Shown: positions 25,551-40,728 of the stretch, one piece after another
How positions within the stretch are numbered: position 1 is the first letter of the stretch
Layout: every line of letters begins with the position of its first letter
Origin: Paenibacillus_V sp046244365
GTDB taxonomy: Bacteria; Bacillota; Bacilli; Paenibacillales; NBRC-103111
Assembly: GCF_046244365.1 (NCBI RefSeq)
Contig: NZ_CP176395.1
Coordinates: 7,006,001-7,070,000, forward strand
Reading direction: 5' to 3'
DNA: 64,000 nucleotides
The notes under the pieces: generated by a model
What the model was told of the DNA's origin: nothing
What the model saw: the letters and a program-made list of their open reading frames with translations, nothing else
Database searches by the model: none
Made by a program: the position numbers and the translations under genes

Positions 25551-25760
25551 AAGAGTCTTTGGTGTCGTCTAATCTTATGTTTTTTCAGGAATCTTGAAAT
25601 TTAGAAGTCTCTAGCGTCGTCTAATTGGCTCGAACAAGCCGATTTCTCCGTTTTTGAGCAGGATAGAAGTCCTTGGCGTCGTCTATTCTTCGGTTTTTTG
25701 GATAACTGGGAGTTTAAGAGTCTTTTGCGTCGTCTAGTCTTGGCTCGAACAAGCGGGATC
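25551..25760. repeat. repeat family vi, four copies in two alternating subtypes
   Basis: The core AGAAGTCTTTGGCGTCGTCTAAT (varied) is at 25551-25573, 25603-25625, 25665-25687 and 25716-25738. Copies 2 and 4 are followed by TGGCTCGAACAAGC, and copies 1 and 3 by CTTnnGTTTTTT. The array is thus a duplicated 114-bp dimer. Confidence 0.8.
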
Positions 25761-25851
25761 ATCTGCAGCACATGAACGTTAAAACGCTTGGACTCCACGG
25801 ATACATACTGTTTGGCAAGAGTGTCGCGACTCCATTTCTGGAGATTAAAAA

Positions 25852-25897
25852 AACTCATGACCGGCTCGCTCTTTATGACGAGAGCCGATCATGAGTT
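25852..25897 (-). terminator. terminator of the 1778-residue protein gene
   Basis: Sixteen-base arms AACTCATGACCGGCTC / GAGCCGATCATGAGTT (one mismatch), followed on the minus strand by seven T; 96 bp past the stop. Confidence 0.85.
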
Positions 25898-25992
25898 GCG
25901 AGACTAGATCATATACTTTTGCAGCAAACGGATCCTGATCGCCGCTGTTTGTGCTCTTGTTCTATTGCTCTCGGGCTGCAGCCTCAGCTCTG

Positions 25993-31329
<5,337 letters not shown>

Positions 31330-31743
31330 TGATTAACCTCCTTCTTACGAATGGAATGCAGGCGGTTCAAACGCACTTTCCTTCTAGCAAAAGCGGTTGG
31401 ATGCGAGATTGCAGCACCAGTATAAAGTCCGGCAGGGGGGAATGAAAGAATAGGTTTTTAACCTGTTTATTCTGTTTTTTCAACATCGGGGGCCAACCTT
31501 TAGAATGGCGTATGGATAGTTGAAAATGTGTTATCGTTCTGCAAGCGTAAGGCGGCATTGGGATGACTGGGTATTTCTGCGGCAAAAGGGACGCCGGTAT
31601 GGCGCAAGCTCAGCAAATGGATGGGATAGAGGACTTTCGGGGTCTTATTTGTACCCAAATCTACGAATCTGAAATGTTAACGCCTTTTGGAGCCGTTATT
31701 TCACCGCAAAATTGCGTCACAGCGGTTTTTCCAGCGTTTCGCT

Positions 31744-31816
31744 AAAAATAACACCCTGAAAATCCCCTATTTCTCTAAACGGGTATATTTCACTTCGAAT
31801 AATGCCCTAAAAATCC
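31744..31816. repeat. repeat family vii, two copies
   Basis: AAAAATAACACCCTGAAAATCC (31744) and GAATAATGCCCTAAAAATCC (ending 31816) are about 53 bp apart. The 621-bp gap 31330-31950 otherwise holds a possible TATACT -10 for the upstream minus gene at ~31420 and a terminator, but no gene. Confidence 0.5.
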
Positions 31817-31889
31817 GTTAAGACAAAGTAGCCTTAAAACTCGCACTTGCCGGACAATCCAACTCGGTCGCACTACTTGCCCGCTGCTC

Positions 31890-31934
31890 AAAAAAGCCCG
31901 CAGCCAGCGGTCATATCCGCTAACTGCAGGCTTT
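31890..31934 (-). terminator. terminator of the GH39 gene
   Basis: AAAGCCCGCAG / CTGCAGGCTTT arms with an inner CGG/CCG, followed on the minus strand by TTTTTT; 16 bp past the stop. Confidence 0.8.
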
Positions 31935-31950
31935 ATTATCATCCAACACG

Positions 31951-33276
31951 TTACTTCGCCGGCGACCATTCCAGCAGCGTAACGCTGGTGGAGGGAAGAA
32001 AACGTTCGAAGGCGGCAGCGCCCTCTACGACCCGCTCCTCACGCAGGTCAAGCCGGTGATCGTCGTCCACCGTGTAGATCTTCATGATGCAGGGTCCTTC
32101 AAGGCCCTCCAGCGAAATACTGTGCAGGCGCGCGGTTCCGCCGAAGCTGGTAATCAGCGCCGCCCCTCCCCCTTCGCCGTTCAAACCGGCCAACCCGTAC
32201 ACATTCGGCGCCTTATCGCTCACCACGGTCCGCACGCGGGCGGCATGCTTCGTCATCCGCTGGAACGCCTTGAACGTGTAATACGTTTTTTGCGGTACGC
32301 CATGGTAATCGAATAAGCCGCAGAACAGCGCCGTCGGCTGCCCGTCGTAGTAATTGGCCTCATCGACCGGACAATCCTGAAGCAACGTAAGCACCGTGCC
32401 GGTGAATGCCGCTCCGAAAGCATTTTTCTGCTTATCGAAATTGCTCTTGCGCACGTATTCGTTGCCGCGGTTCCAAATCTTCGTGAATTCCGTCTCCAAA
32501 TAGTTCCACTCGTTCAGATGGCTTTCCGTCGCCGTATAGCCATGCCGGTCGAGCTCCGTCCGCACGTGATGTGCATGCTCGACGATTTTGTGCGGATCGC
32601 CGGTATACGTATGCCACGTGAAGAAATCGATCGGCAGCTTCCGCTCCTGGCAATACGCCAGAAAGCCGGTCAGGAACGGCAGCTTCGGCCGGGCCGCCGC
32701 ATAACCGCCTACTTTGAGAGCGGGATTGTACGCTTTGATCGCCTTGACGGTCGCCTCGTATAGCTCATACAATTGCAGCGGGGTCCCGGACCACATGCGT
32801 TCGTCCAGATCAGGCTCGTTCCACACTTCCCAATAATCGATTCCGTGATGGAATCCATCCGCCCAGCCTTCGTTATAGTGCCGAATGATGTTGACGCAAA
32901 TCTCGGTCCATTTCCCATAGTCTCCGGGGGGATGGACATAATATTTCTTCTTCGTGTGCTCGATGCTTTCGCCAAGCCGGTAAACGATTTTGGCGCCGGT
33001 ATCTAGAATGGTCTGCAAATACTCGTCGGTGCGCGAGAAATCATAGTTCGCCGGATCGGCCGCATCTTTGCTGAAATCGGGAAAAATCGTGTGGATATCC
33101 ACCTCCCAGGCATGCGGCCAATTCGGATCATGGATGCGGACCAGCGGAATCTCCGCCTCCCGGTAGTAATCCGACACGTCAATGAGCGCGCCGTAGCAGA
33201 CCGGCCCGTTATTCACGCCATGCAGCGCCTTTATTTTTCCCTGCGGTTCCCTCACATCAATTCGAATATCTGCCAT
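31951..33276 (-). CDS. GH39-like glycoside hydrolase (beta-xylosidase type)
   Basis: 441 residues, no signal peptide, so cytoplasmic. TIM-barrel pattern of clan GH-A: acid/base Glu in DYWEVWNEPDLDER (~154) and nucleophile Glu in ESHLNEWNY (~255), with PIDFFTWHTYTGDP between. A small C-terminal beta-domain follows. Length is a little below typical GH39 xylosidases (~500). ATG ending 33276 follows GGAGGAAG; the frame begins six codons earlier. It is the last gene of a minus-strand group with YesN/YesM regulators, so it probably cleaves oligosaccharides brought in by the adjacent importer. Confidence 0.85.
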   Translation of the reverse strand: MADIRIDVREPQGKIKALHGVNNGPVCYGALIDVSDYYREAEIPLVRIHDPNWPHAWEVDIHTIFPDFSKDAADPANYDFSRTDEYLQTILDTGAKIVYRLGESIEHTKKKYYVHPPGDYGKWTEICVNIIRHYNEGWADGFHHGIDYWEVWNEPDLDERMWSGTPLQLYELYEATVKAIKAYNPALKVGGYAAARPKLPFLTGFLAYCQERKLPIDFFTWHTYTGDPHKIVEHAHHVRTELDRHGYTATESHLNEWNYLETEFTKIWNRGNEYVRKSNFDKQKNAFGAAFTGTVLTLLQDCPVDEANYYDGQPTALFCGLFDYHGVPQKTYYTFKAFQRMTKHAARVRTVVSDKAPNVYGLAGLNGEGGGAALITSFGGTARLHSISLEGLEGPCIMKIYTVDDDHRLDLREERVVEGAAAFERFLPSTSVTLLEWSPAK

Positions 33277-33301
33277 TCCTGTCTTCCTCCCCATTGTCGA
33301 A

Positions 33302-34939
33302 TCATTCGCTTTGAAAGCCGTTGAAGGCGATATGCTTGTCGCGGTATTCCTGCGGCGTTAAGCCGAATTCCTTCTTGAACACTTTGATCAGGTAAGGGGT
33401 GTTCAAATACCCGACTTCCTTCGTAATTTCATATATTTTCAAGTCGCTGTGCTTAATCAAATGAACGGCCTTCTCCATACGAAGCCGGTGCGAATACTCC
33501 TTGATGCCTTCGCCGGTTTCCAGCTTGAATATTTTGGACAAATAAACGGGATGAAGGTTCACCTGGTCGGAGAGCGCATACAGGGACACATTATCCGCCA
33601 GATGCGTATGGATGTAGTCTTTCACCTGCTTGACGACCGTCGCTCTGGAGCTCCGAATATCTTCCGTATTCTCCGCAGACAGCTTGCGGCACAGCCTGAA
33701 CGTCCATTCCCGCATCCGGTTGACCGAAAGCAGCTTCGCTTGATCCGGCAGGCCGTCGAGTTCGCCGATTCGGTCGAACAGCTGACTCAGCGTCTCTCCG
33801 TTCGTATGCGCGTAATGGTAACAAGCGAATGCGACCGCGTGATACAGCTCCGCCAGCAGCTCCGGCGAATCGTTCCACACCCGATCGAGCTCGTCAAATA
33901 CCGCACTCAGCTTACGGCCGACCTCCTCCCACCTTCCCGCCTCGAAGAGATGAATCAGAGAAGGCGGTTCATGCAGCGTTTTTAATATCGGAACCGACTG
34001 GTTCTCGATAATATCGTTCACGGTCATCAGCAAACCCACATCTTTGCCTATCCGCCTCCGCATCGTTTGGACTACGGATTGGTACCCGGCAGCCAGACCG
34101 TCCGGGAAGACGGCCGGATTGCCGATCACGATCGACACATCCCCGTGCAGGAAGCGAGAGACATGGCTCTGCAATTGGCTGCATAGACGGGAAAGCAAAG
34201 CGCCGTCCTCCCCGTCATCGGATGCTTCCTTCGCACCAAGCGTCAGTACGACATAATCATGCCTGTCTCTGCAGGACCATATCTGATAAAAGGAACCCAG
34301 CGTTTCCTCCGCCATATTCACAATCGAGTACTCGATCAGCAGCCGGTCTCGCCGATTGTACTGGGCGAACTGGCCTTCGAGCCGAATTAAGACAAGGGTG
34401 ACCGAGTCGCCGGAGGAGAACGGAATGTCGATCAGCGGCAGCGCGTCTTCTTCCCCGTAGCTGCTTCCCTCGAGCAGATTGACCAGCAGCTCCGACTTCA
34501 ACGCAGGCTGGTGTTCCCGGAGCAGCTGAGAGGCCCGCTGATGCAAGGCGGCTTCCTCTCCCTCCACCGTCAGCTTCCTCGTTAGCTTGCGGATCGTTTC
34601 CGTCAAGCTTGCATCGCTGACCGGCTTAAGCAAATAATCCGCCGCATCCAGCTGGAGCGCCCGCTTCGCATAGGCAAACTCCTCGTACCCGGTTAGCACG
34701 ATGATTTGCGTACTGGTCGAATACTTGCGAATTTGTTCGATTAGTTGAAGGCCGTCCATACCCGGCATCCGAATATCCGTTATGACGATGTCAATGACAT
34801 GGCGCTTGATGAGCTCCAGAGCCTGGCGGCCCGAATAGGCGCACAGCACTTCTTCAATGTCCAGCTCCTGCCACGGAAACGTATGGGCAAGCGTATCCAC
34901 AACCGAAGGCTCGTCATCCACAATCAGCAATTGAAACAT
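33302..34939 (-). CDS. YesN-type response regulator (receiver + AraC HTH)
   Basis: 545 residues: receiver domain (LLIVDDEPSVVD, phosphoacceptor in IVITDIRMPGMDG, Lys in ADYLLKPVSD), a ~270-residue linker, and a C-terminal AraC domain with two helix-turn-helix units (LYALSDQVNLHPVYLSKIF; IYEITKEVGYLNTPYLIKVF). ATG at 34939 follows GGAGGGAG. Overlaps the kinase gene by 26 bp. Members activate sugar importer and hydrolase genes, here the divergent Lpl-type operon and probably the GH39 gene. Confidence 0.95.
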   Translation of the reverse strand: MFQLLIVDDEPSVVDTLAHTFPWQELDIEEVLCAYSGRQALELIKRHVIDIVITDIRMPGMDGLQLIEQIRKYSTSTQIIVLTGYEEFAYAKRALQLDAADYLLKPVSDASLTETIRKLTRKLTVEGEEAALHQRASQLLREHQPALKSELLVNLLEGSSYGEEDALPLIDIPFSSGDSVTLVLIRLEGQFAQYNRRDRLLIEYSIVNMAEETLGSFYQIWSCRDRHDYVVLTLGAKEASDDGEDGALLSRLCSQLQSHVSRFLHGDVSIVIGNPAVFPDGLAAGYQSVVQTMRRRIGKDVGLLMTVNDIIENQSVPILKTLHEPPSLIHLFEAGRWEEVGRKLSAVFDELDRVWNDSPELLAELYHAVAFACYHYAHTNGETLSQLFDRIGELDGLPDQAKLLSVNRMREWTFRLCRKLSAENTEDIRSSRATVVKQVKDYIHTHLADNVSLYALSDQVNLHPVYLSKIFKLETGEGIKEYSHRLRMEKAVHLIKHSDLKIYEITKEVGYLNTPYLIKVFKKEFGLTPQEYRDKHIAFNGFQSE

Positions 34940-36689
34940 GCGGTTCTCCCTCCTCCGGCTGCAGGACGATCGTAACTTTTAATCCGCCATCCGTACCGTG
35001 CGCAAACAACAGCCCCGACTCTTTCCCGTACGTAAGCTTGATCCGCTGGTTGACATTCCATAATCCGAAACTCGATCCCCCGCCTACATTCTCGTTTTCG
35101 CTGCGATTCACGATTCTCTGCAGCTCTTCCAGCTTCACAGTTCGCATCCCGATGCCGTTATCTTCAATGAACAGCCGGTATACGCCGTCCTCTACGCTGC
35201 CTGTGATCGTCACGGTTCCTTTGCCTTCCTTCGGTTCGATTCCGTGCAGGATCGCATTCTCGACCAAGGGCTGCAGCAAAAGCCGCGGGATAACGATCTC
35301 CTTCATACGCTCCGGGACGTCGATGACATAGTCGATTCTGCGCATCCGCAAGTTCTGAATTTCCAAATAATTGACGATGACGGAAAGCTCCTCCGCAACG
35401 GTAGCCGATTGGTTGCCGAGCCGGGTCGTATAGCGAAAATAATCGCCCAGGTTCAGAGCCATGGCCACTACGGCCTCCTCGTCCCCCATTCGCGCCATGT
35501 TTTTAATAAAGAACAAGCAGTTGTACAAAAAATGCGGATTGATTTGGGATTGCAGCTGTTTGAGCACGGCTTCGCGGGAACGAAGCTGTTCCGCGACAAC
35601 CTTCTCCAGCAAATCCTGAATCTGTTCGGTCATCTCGTTGAAGCGGTCGATCAGGAACACGAACTCCGCTCCCCCTTGCAGCTTCAGCCGCGCCCCGTAT
35701 TCTCCGCGTTTAATCTTTTGCACGTGCCGGACGATAGCTAATATCGGGACTTGTACAGCGCGGTATAGCGTATACGAGGCGAGCAGGCTAAGCAGCAGTA
35801 GAAGCACCGTAGAGCCATAGAACAAATTGCGCGTCTTCGTGACGGGCGACAAAATGTCCTCCATCGGAACGGAATCGACCAAATACCAGCCCAAGCTGCT
35901 CAGCCCGATATAGCTCGCGAGATATTCCCTGCCGTTCATTTCGGCCGTGAAATGGATGGAGGATGCTTCCAGCTTCTCGCCGTTCAGCTTCCGGATCAAA
36001 TCGTCCGAGCTCGACTTGTTTAACGTCCGGTTGGCAATCACGCCGAACTCCGGATGATAGAGGAAAGGATCGCCTTGTCCGTCCGCTTTATACTGATCCA
36101 GCATATCCTGCAAATAAGAGGGGGGGAACGATGTTCGGACGATAAGCCTGGCGGCCGACGGACTCGCGAATGCCGTAATCGGATGAACCGAGTACCAGAC
36201 GAACTCCGGATCGATCGCTTTGTCGTTGGCAACGGTTCTATACTTCCACCCTTTTGCGATCTCCTTCACTAACTGTTCTTCGGTATAATAGACGGAAGAG
36301 TTGGACGTGGAAATAATCTCCTTCGTCATACGCGAGAAAACGGTAATATCCGTGTTCCATCCGCTGATGCCGGCATGGAGCGTAATGTTGTCCAAAATCA
36401 TGCGCAGCAGCTTCTGCCGGTCGAAGGAGGAGCCGTCCTGATGCTGAAACTCCAGCTCCCGTATGGCGGCATCATTGGATATGGTAATGGCGTTGATGGA
36501 TATTTGGTTTACCTTCTCCTCCATCTGCTGATGGAGAAACTGCAGCTGGCTCAAATTATTCCTTTTCATCTCGCCTTCAATGACGTGAACCGCCGTATGA
36601 TTCGACAGAGCGAACAGCAGCACGACCGGCAGCAGGATGCCTATAATCATACTGACGATTTTGGTGAATATCGTCGCTTTTCGGTCCAA
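34914..36689 (-). CDS. YesM-type sensor histidine kinase
   Basis: 591 residues: helix 1 (~13-32), extracellular Cache-like sensor (~33-290), helix 2 (~295-315), HAMP (VPILAIVRHVQKIKRGEYG), His_kinase domain with the family signature LQSQINPHFLYNCLFFIKN, and HATPase (LVENAILHGIEPKEG; EDNGIG; GSSFGLWNVNQRI). Starts with TTG at 36689 after GAGAGGTGAG. Coupled to the YesN regulator; together they sense an extracellular carbohydrate, perhaps through the adjacent binding protein. Confidence 0.94.
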   Translation of the reverse strand: MDRKATIFTKIVSMIIGILLPVVLLFALSNHTAVHVIEGEMKRNNLSQLQFLHQQMEEKVNQISINAITISNDAAIRELEFQHQDGSSFDRQKLLRMILDNITLHAGISGWNTDITVFSRMTKEIISTSNSSVYYTEEQLVKEIAKGWKYRTVANDKAIDPEFVWYSVHPITAFASPSAARLIVRTSFPPSYLQDMLDQYKADGQGDPFLYHPEFGVIANRTLNKSSSDDLIRKLNGEKLEASSIHFTAEMNGREYLASYIGLSSLGWYLVDSVPMEDILSPVTKTRNLFYGSTVLLLLLSLLASYTLYRAVQVPILAIVRHVQKIKRGEYGARLKLQGGAEFVFLIDRFNEMTEQIQDLLEKVVAEQLRSREAVLKQLQSQINPHFLYNCLFFIKNMARMGDEEAVVAMALNLGDYFRYTTRLGNQSATVAEELSVIVNYLEIQNLRMRRIDYVIDVPERMKEIVIPRLLLQPLVENAILHGIEPKEGKGTVTITGSVEDGVYRLFIEDNGIGMRTVKLEELQRIVNRSENENVGGGSSFGLWNVNQRIKLTYGKESGLLFAHGTDGGLKVTIVLQPEEGEPHVSIADCG

Positions 36690-36790
36690 CCGCGCTCACC
36701 TCTCCCCTCATATACTCCACTGTCTTCCCTTGTAGCCTTCTGTATGAGGGGGGCGATATCCTGCTGAAGATGACCGGCAACGAAGACGGG

Positions 36791-36821
36791 AAGGGGACTT
36801 CTCGCCTTGGAGAAGCCCCTT
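36791..36821 (-). terminator. hairpin after binding protein gene
   Basis: AAGGGGACTTCTC / GAGAAGCCCCTT arms, 14 bp past the stop of the minus-strand binding protein gene. The T-tract is weak, so it may attenuate rather than end transcription into yesM. Confidence 0.5.
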
Positions 36822-36834
36822 GTTCTTCCTTTCG

Positions 36835-38499
36835 TTACTTTTTCGCCGCGCTCTTATACCAGTCGTTCACTTCTTTGGTGATGGCATCGCCGCCCTGCGA
36901 CTTCCAGGTTTGAACGAACTTGTCGTAAGCCTCGACCGGCTCGTCGCCGAAGACGATTTTACTGAACGTTTCCATCTCCAGCTTGTTCAAGTAATCGCCC
37001 TTATCGGTCATCGTGGCCGTCGCTCCACCCGTGAACTCGTTCATGAGACGATTCTGGCGCTGGTTCCAGACATTGCCGGACGATTGAATTTCGATTGGCG
37101 GCGCCAGCTGCGACCAATACCGTTCATACGGCGTTTCCGGTTTCCCGTTCTTCCCAAGGTTAACGAGCGCTTTAATATTTTGCGAAGGGATGCGCGGGCC
37201 TTGGTTCAACAAGCTGTAGAAGAAGACGCGGACGCCGCCGCCCGGAATTTTCGTCAGATCGTTCGTGACCTTGCCGTCTACCATATCCCAGTCATAGCCC
37301 TTGTGCCAGCCGTTCTCGAACTCGCTGCCCGCTTTCGGATCGGCAAAGTTATCGAATAAATAATTGGCGTACGTGAAGAAAATTTCCGGATTTTTCATTT
37401 CCTTGTTGATGAATGTAGCGCCGGCATAAGGATGCGTAGCGAAGTAGGAGCCTTTGCCGTTCGCTCCGACGGGAAGCACAGTCGTGGTCAGCTCGGCCTT
37501 CGGATTGTTCTTGGTCAGGTCGCCCATCGGCCAAGCTTCCGACCAGTAAGGTCCGGTGAAGCTGCCCGCTTTGCCGGCCGAAACGAAGGAACCGGCCTTC
37601 GCTTCATCCCAGACAGGCGCTTCTTGCGGGATGTAGCCTTTGGCGACCCAGCTTTTCAGCTTGGCCAAGCCTTCCTTGACGCCAGGCTGGACGGAGCCGT
37701 ATGCAAGCGTTCCGTCCGCCTGCTTGGTCCACATTCCCGGAATCGAGCCATACGAGCCGAACAGCCAGCTGACGCCGAAATGGTTGCCGTACGACTTCTT
37801 AAACCCGACGGAAAGGCCGAACGTATTCTTCTGTCCGTCGCCGTCCGGGTCTTGATTCGTAAACGCATCCAGCACCTTCTCGTATTCGTCGATCGTTTTG
37901 GGCGCCGTCAAATTCAGCTTCTTCATCCAGTCGCCGCGCAGCCAAAGAACCGGATCGTTGTTGTAATCGTAATCCAGCTGCGGGATGCCGTAGCGCTTGC
38001 CGTCCTTGGAAAATTCGTACCAGACGGTCGGATCCTCGCTCATCGCTTTCTTCCAGGTTTCGCTTGCGTATTTGTCGAACAGGGCGCCCGCATCCTGGAA
38101 GCGGCCGGACTCAATAAGCAAACGCGCCATTTCCCCCGTTGCATTCACGACATCCGGCATCGGCTCGTTGGCGGAGAGCGCCAGCTTCAGCTTCGTATCG
38201 TAGGCATTGTTCGTATTCACGACGGACCACAGGTTTTTGATCTCGATGCCCAGCTTGTCCTTAACCCAACGCGAATGCACGTTATCGTCGATCGTTTCGC
38301 CGTTCTTGAAGGTGGCTGCCGCCGGGAGACCTCTAACCGTGGTAATCGTTACGGGAGGATCGAACTTTCCGTTTGCCGTTTGAACCGCCGGCTTCTCCTC
38401 GTTCTTGCCTTTGCCGCTGCCCGACGAGCATCCGATCGATGCACCCGCCATGGTGACAGCCAGTGCTGTCAGCATCACTTGTTTCGCTTTTAAACGCAC
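36835..38499 (-). CDS. extracellular sugar-binding lipoprotein (LplA-like), importer A
   Basis: 554 residues. Lipoprotein signal with lipobox ASIGC (Cys ~24) followed by a Ser/Gly/Lys-rich linker; solute-binding fold of the large LplA/YtcQ group (GKRYGIPQLDYDYNNDPVLWLRGDW split motifs). Starts with GTG at 38499 after GGGGGAAG. It lies upstream of yesM on the minus strand and is divergent from its two permease genes, an uncommon split arrangement. The ligand is probably an oligosaccharide. Confidence 0.92.
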   Translation of the reverse strand: MRLKAKQVMLTALAVTMAGASIGCSSGSGKGKNEEKPAVQTANGKFDPPVTITTVRGLPAAATFKNGETIDDNVHSRWVKDKLGIEIKNLWSVVNTNNAYDTKLKLALSANEPMPDVVNATGEMARLLIESGRFQDAGALFDKYASETWKKAMSEDPTVWYEFSKDGKRYGIPQLDYDYNNDPVLWLRGDWMKKLNLTAPKTIDEYEKVLDAFTNQDPDGDGQKNTFGLSVGFKKSYGNHFGVSWLFGSYGSIPGMWTKQADGTLAYGSVQPGVKEGLAKLKSWVAKGYIPQEAPVWDEAKAGSFVSAGKAGSFTGPYWSEAWPMGDLTKNNPKAELTTTVLPVGANGKGSYFATHPYAGATFINKEMKNPEIFFTYANYLFDNFADPKAGSEFENGWHKGYDWDMVDGKVTNDLTKIPGGGVRVFFYSLLNQGPRIPSQNIKALVNLGKNGKPETPYERYWSQLAPPIEIQSSGNVWNQRQNRLMNEFTGGATATMTDKGDYLNKLEMETFSKIVFGDEPVEAYDKFVQTWKSQGGDAITKEVNDWYKSAAKK

Positions 38500-38737
38500 G
38501 CGTGCTTCCCCCTGTACTTGTTAGGATTGTGCTTACAACCAAATCGTATAGGAATCGCCCCGGCAGGGAAATAACACATTCTCAATACGGCATATGCTTT
38601 TTTAAACATTGCGGAATCCTCTTCATACGGCCTTTACAAAACATAACGGGGAGTTAAGAAAACGGTATATAGCCCAATTCGGGGCTATGCTAGAATGGGG
38701 GCGACTGCTCATAAAACCCGCAAAGAGGTGTATCGCG

Positions 38738-39688
38738 ATGAATTCTGGCACTCCTCCGGTAGCTTCGCTTCAACCGGTTCGCAGAACGTTTTTGAGAAAC
38801 ATGCGCAAAACTTGGGTGTTTCATTTTATGCTGCTGCCCGCTGTCGTTTTGGCTCTGCTCTTTCATTATTTGCCCATGCTCGGCGTGGTCATCGCTTTTC
38901 AGGAATACAAGCCTTACCTGGGCTTCAGCGGCTCCGATTGGGTCGGCTTGAAGCATTTTCATGCGATCTTCGAACGGGCGGACAGCGTTCAGGTCATTTG
39001 GAATACGCTGCTGATCGCCTCGCTTAAGATCGGATTCATGGTCGTCGTTCCGGTTGCATTCGCCCTGCTGCTGAACGAGGTGCGCAAAATGGCGTTCAAG
39101 CGCGTCGTGCAGACGCTCGTCTACCTGCCCCATTTTCTCTCTTGGGTTATCCTGTCGGCGATTCTTGTCGATCTTCTTTCGCCCGAAGGGGGGCTTATCA
39201 ACCGCGTGCTGCACAATTGGTTCGGCCTCGAGCCCATTTTCTTTCTAGGGAAAGGCGATTGGTTCCGCTTCACCCTGGTGACGAGCGAAGTGTGGAAAGA
39301 GTTCGGGTTCAGCACGATCATTTATTTGGCGTCCCTCGCCGGCATTAATCCCGAGCTGTATGAAGCCGCGGAGGTCGACGGCGCCTCCAGATGGAAACAA
39401 ACGATGCATATCACCCTACCGGGACTCGTTCCGATTATGACGGTATGCGCTACCTTATCGCTAAGCAGCATTCTCAGCGCCGGCTTCGACCAAGTGTACA
39501 ACCTGTACAACCCGCTCGTCTATGACAAGGGAGACATTATCGACACCTACGTGTACCGGGTCGGCATTCTAAGCCAGAAGCTCAGCTTCGCGACCGCGAT
39601 CGGACTATTCAAATCCGTCGTAAGCTGCATCCTGATCCTGGCTGTTTACCGACTCGCGCTCAAAACCGCCAATTACCGGATTTTCTGA
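38738..39688 (+). CDS. LplB-like CUT1 sugar permease, importer A
   Basis: 316 residues with six membrane helices and the permease EAA loop (YEAAEVDGASRWKQTMHI then TLPGL). The N-terminal part FHFMLLPAVVLALLFHYLPM and the C-terminal KTANYRIF ending fit LplB. ATG at 38738 follows AGAGGTG; the frame is open from 38609 without homology. Twelve bp before the second permease gene. Divergent from the binding protein; no ATPase gene nearby, so a shared MsmX-type ATPase is expected. Confidence 0.93.
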   Translation: MNSGTPPVASLQPVRRTFLRNMRKTWVFHFMLLPAVVLALLFHYLPMLGVVIAFQEYKPYLGFSGSDWVGLKHFHAIFERADSVQVIWNTLLIASLKIGFMVVVPVAFALLLNEVRKMAFKRVVQTLVYLPHFLSWVILSAILVDLLSPEGGLINRVLHNWFGLEPIFFLGKGDWFRFTLVTSEVWKEFGFSTIIYLASLAGINPELYEAAEVDGASRWKQTMHITLPGLVPIMTVCATLSLSSILSAGFDQVYNLYNPLVYDKGDIIDTYVYRVGILSQKLSFATAIGLFKSVVSCILILAVYRLALKTANYRIF

Positions 39689-39700
39689 GGAGGGTTTCCT

Positions 39701-40579
39701 TTGTATCACAAGACGTTGTCCTACCGCTTATTCACCGTGTTCAACTATATATTTTTGGCCCTTATCGCTTTTCTTTGCTTGCTTCCCCTGATCCATACGC
39801 TCGCCGTATCCTTCAGCGGACGCGCGCCGGCCAACGCCAATCTGGTCGGGCTGATTCCGATCGATTTCACCTTGGACGCCTATAAGAAAACGCTGAGCAA
39901 CCCGAATTTCCTCCACTCGTTATGGGTTTCCGTACAGCGTACATTGCTCGGTACCGTCATTTCCATGGCCGTCATCTTTCTTGCCGCCTATCCTTTGTCC
40001 AAGGATGTTTTGATTTTCAAAAGCAGGACATGGTATTCCTGGTTTTTCGTCCTTACGCTGCTGTTCAGCGGCGGTCTGGTACCCACCTACATTACGATCC
40101 AAAAGCTCGGCCTAATGTACTCGATGTGGGCTTTGATTTTGCCCGGGGCCATTGACGTGTGGCTCCTCGTCCTGCTGCTCAACTTCTTCCGCAGCATCCC
40201 GAAGGCGCTCGAAGAAGCCGCCTTGATCGACGGGGCCGGGCAGATGAAGATACTTACTCACATTTATATTCCCTTATCTTTGCCTGCGATTGCAACCCTC
40301 TCTTTGTTCAAAATGGTCGGCCACTGGAACGCTTGGTTCGACGGCTTAATCTATTTGAAGAGCATCGGCGACTACCCGCTGGCCACGTTCCTGCAAACGA
40401 TTCTGATTCAAATCGACTCGACGCAGCTCTCCTCGCTGGGACGCGAGCTGGAGAACATCTCCAACAATACCGTAAAAGCCGCGCAAATCTTCATCGGAGC
40501 GCTGCCGATTCTGACGGTCTATCCGTTCCTGCAAAAATATTTCGTCAAAGGCATGGTCGTCGGATCGGTGAAGGAGTAG
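39701..40579 (+). CDS. LplC-like CUT1 sugar permease, importer A
   Basis: 292 residues, six membrane helices, EAA loop EEAALIDGAGQMKILTHI, and the typical C-terminus FLQKYFVKGMVVGSVKE. Starts with TTG at 39701, 7-8 bp after GGAGG. Its TAG stop (40577-40579) lies inside the first unit of a GGAGTA microsatellite. Partner of the LplB-like protein. Confidence 0.93.
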   Translation: MYHKTLSYRLFTVFNYIFLALIAFLCLLPLIHTLAVSFSGRAPANANLVGLIPIDFTLDAYKKTLSNPNFLHSLWVSVQRTLLGTVISMAVIFLAAYPLSKDVLIFKSRTWYSWFFVLTLLFSGGLVPTYITIQKLGLMYSMWALILPGAIDVWLLVLLLNFFRSIPKALEEAALIDGAGQMKILTHIYIPLSLPAIATLSLFKMVGHWNAWFDGLIYLKSIGDYPLATFLQTILIQIDSTQLSSLGRELENISNNTVKAAQIFIGALPILTVYPFLQKYFVKGMVVGSVKE

Positions 40580-40638
40580 GAGTAGGAGTAGGAGTAGGAG
40601 TCGGCGTTGGAGTTGGAGTTGGAGTTGGAGCTGTGATT
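40573..40638. repeat. hexanucleotide microsatellite overlapping a stop codon
   Basis: Eleven 6-bp units: GGAGTA x4, GGAGTC, GGCGTT, GGAGTT x4, GGAGCT. The first unit supplies the permease TAG stop. Change in unit number would not alter the protein. Confidence 0.95.
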
Positions 40639-40728
40639 CCTTGGGGAGGGGGAGCAACTTTGCTGACGTATATCTGATCATGGCCATTCATGTGATTGTT
40701 TAGTTGAATGACAACAACGGCTGACACG

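Noticed and set aside
25601..25858. Minus-strand 85-codon frame upstream of the family vi array
   Set aside because: Most of it is encoded by repeat units; no ribosome site. Its N-terminal part (MSFFNLQKWSRDTLAKQYVS) is not recognised, so a relic cannot be fully excluded.
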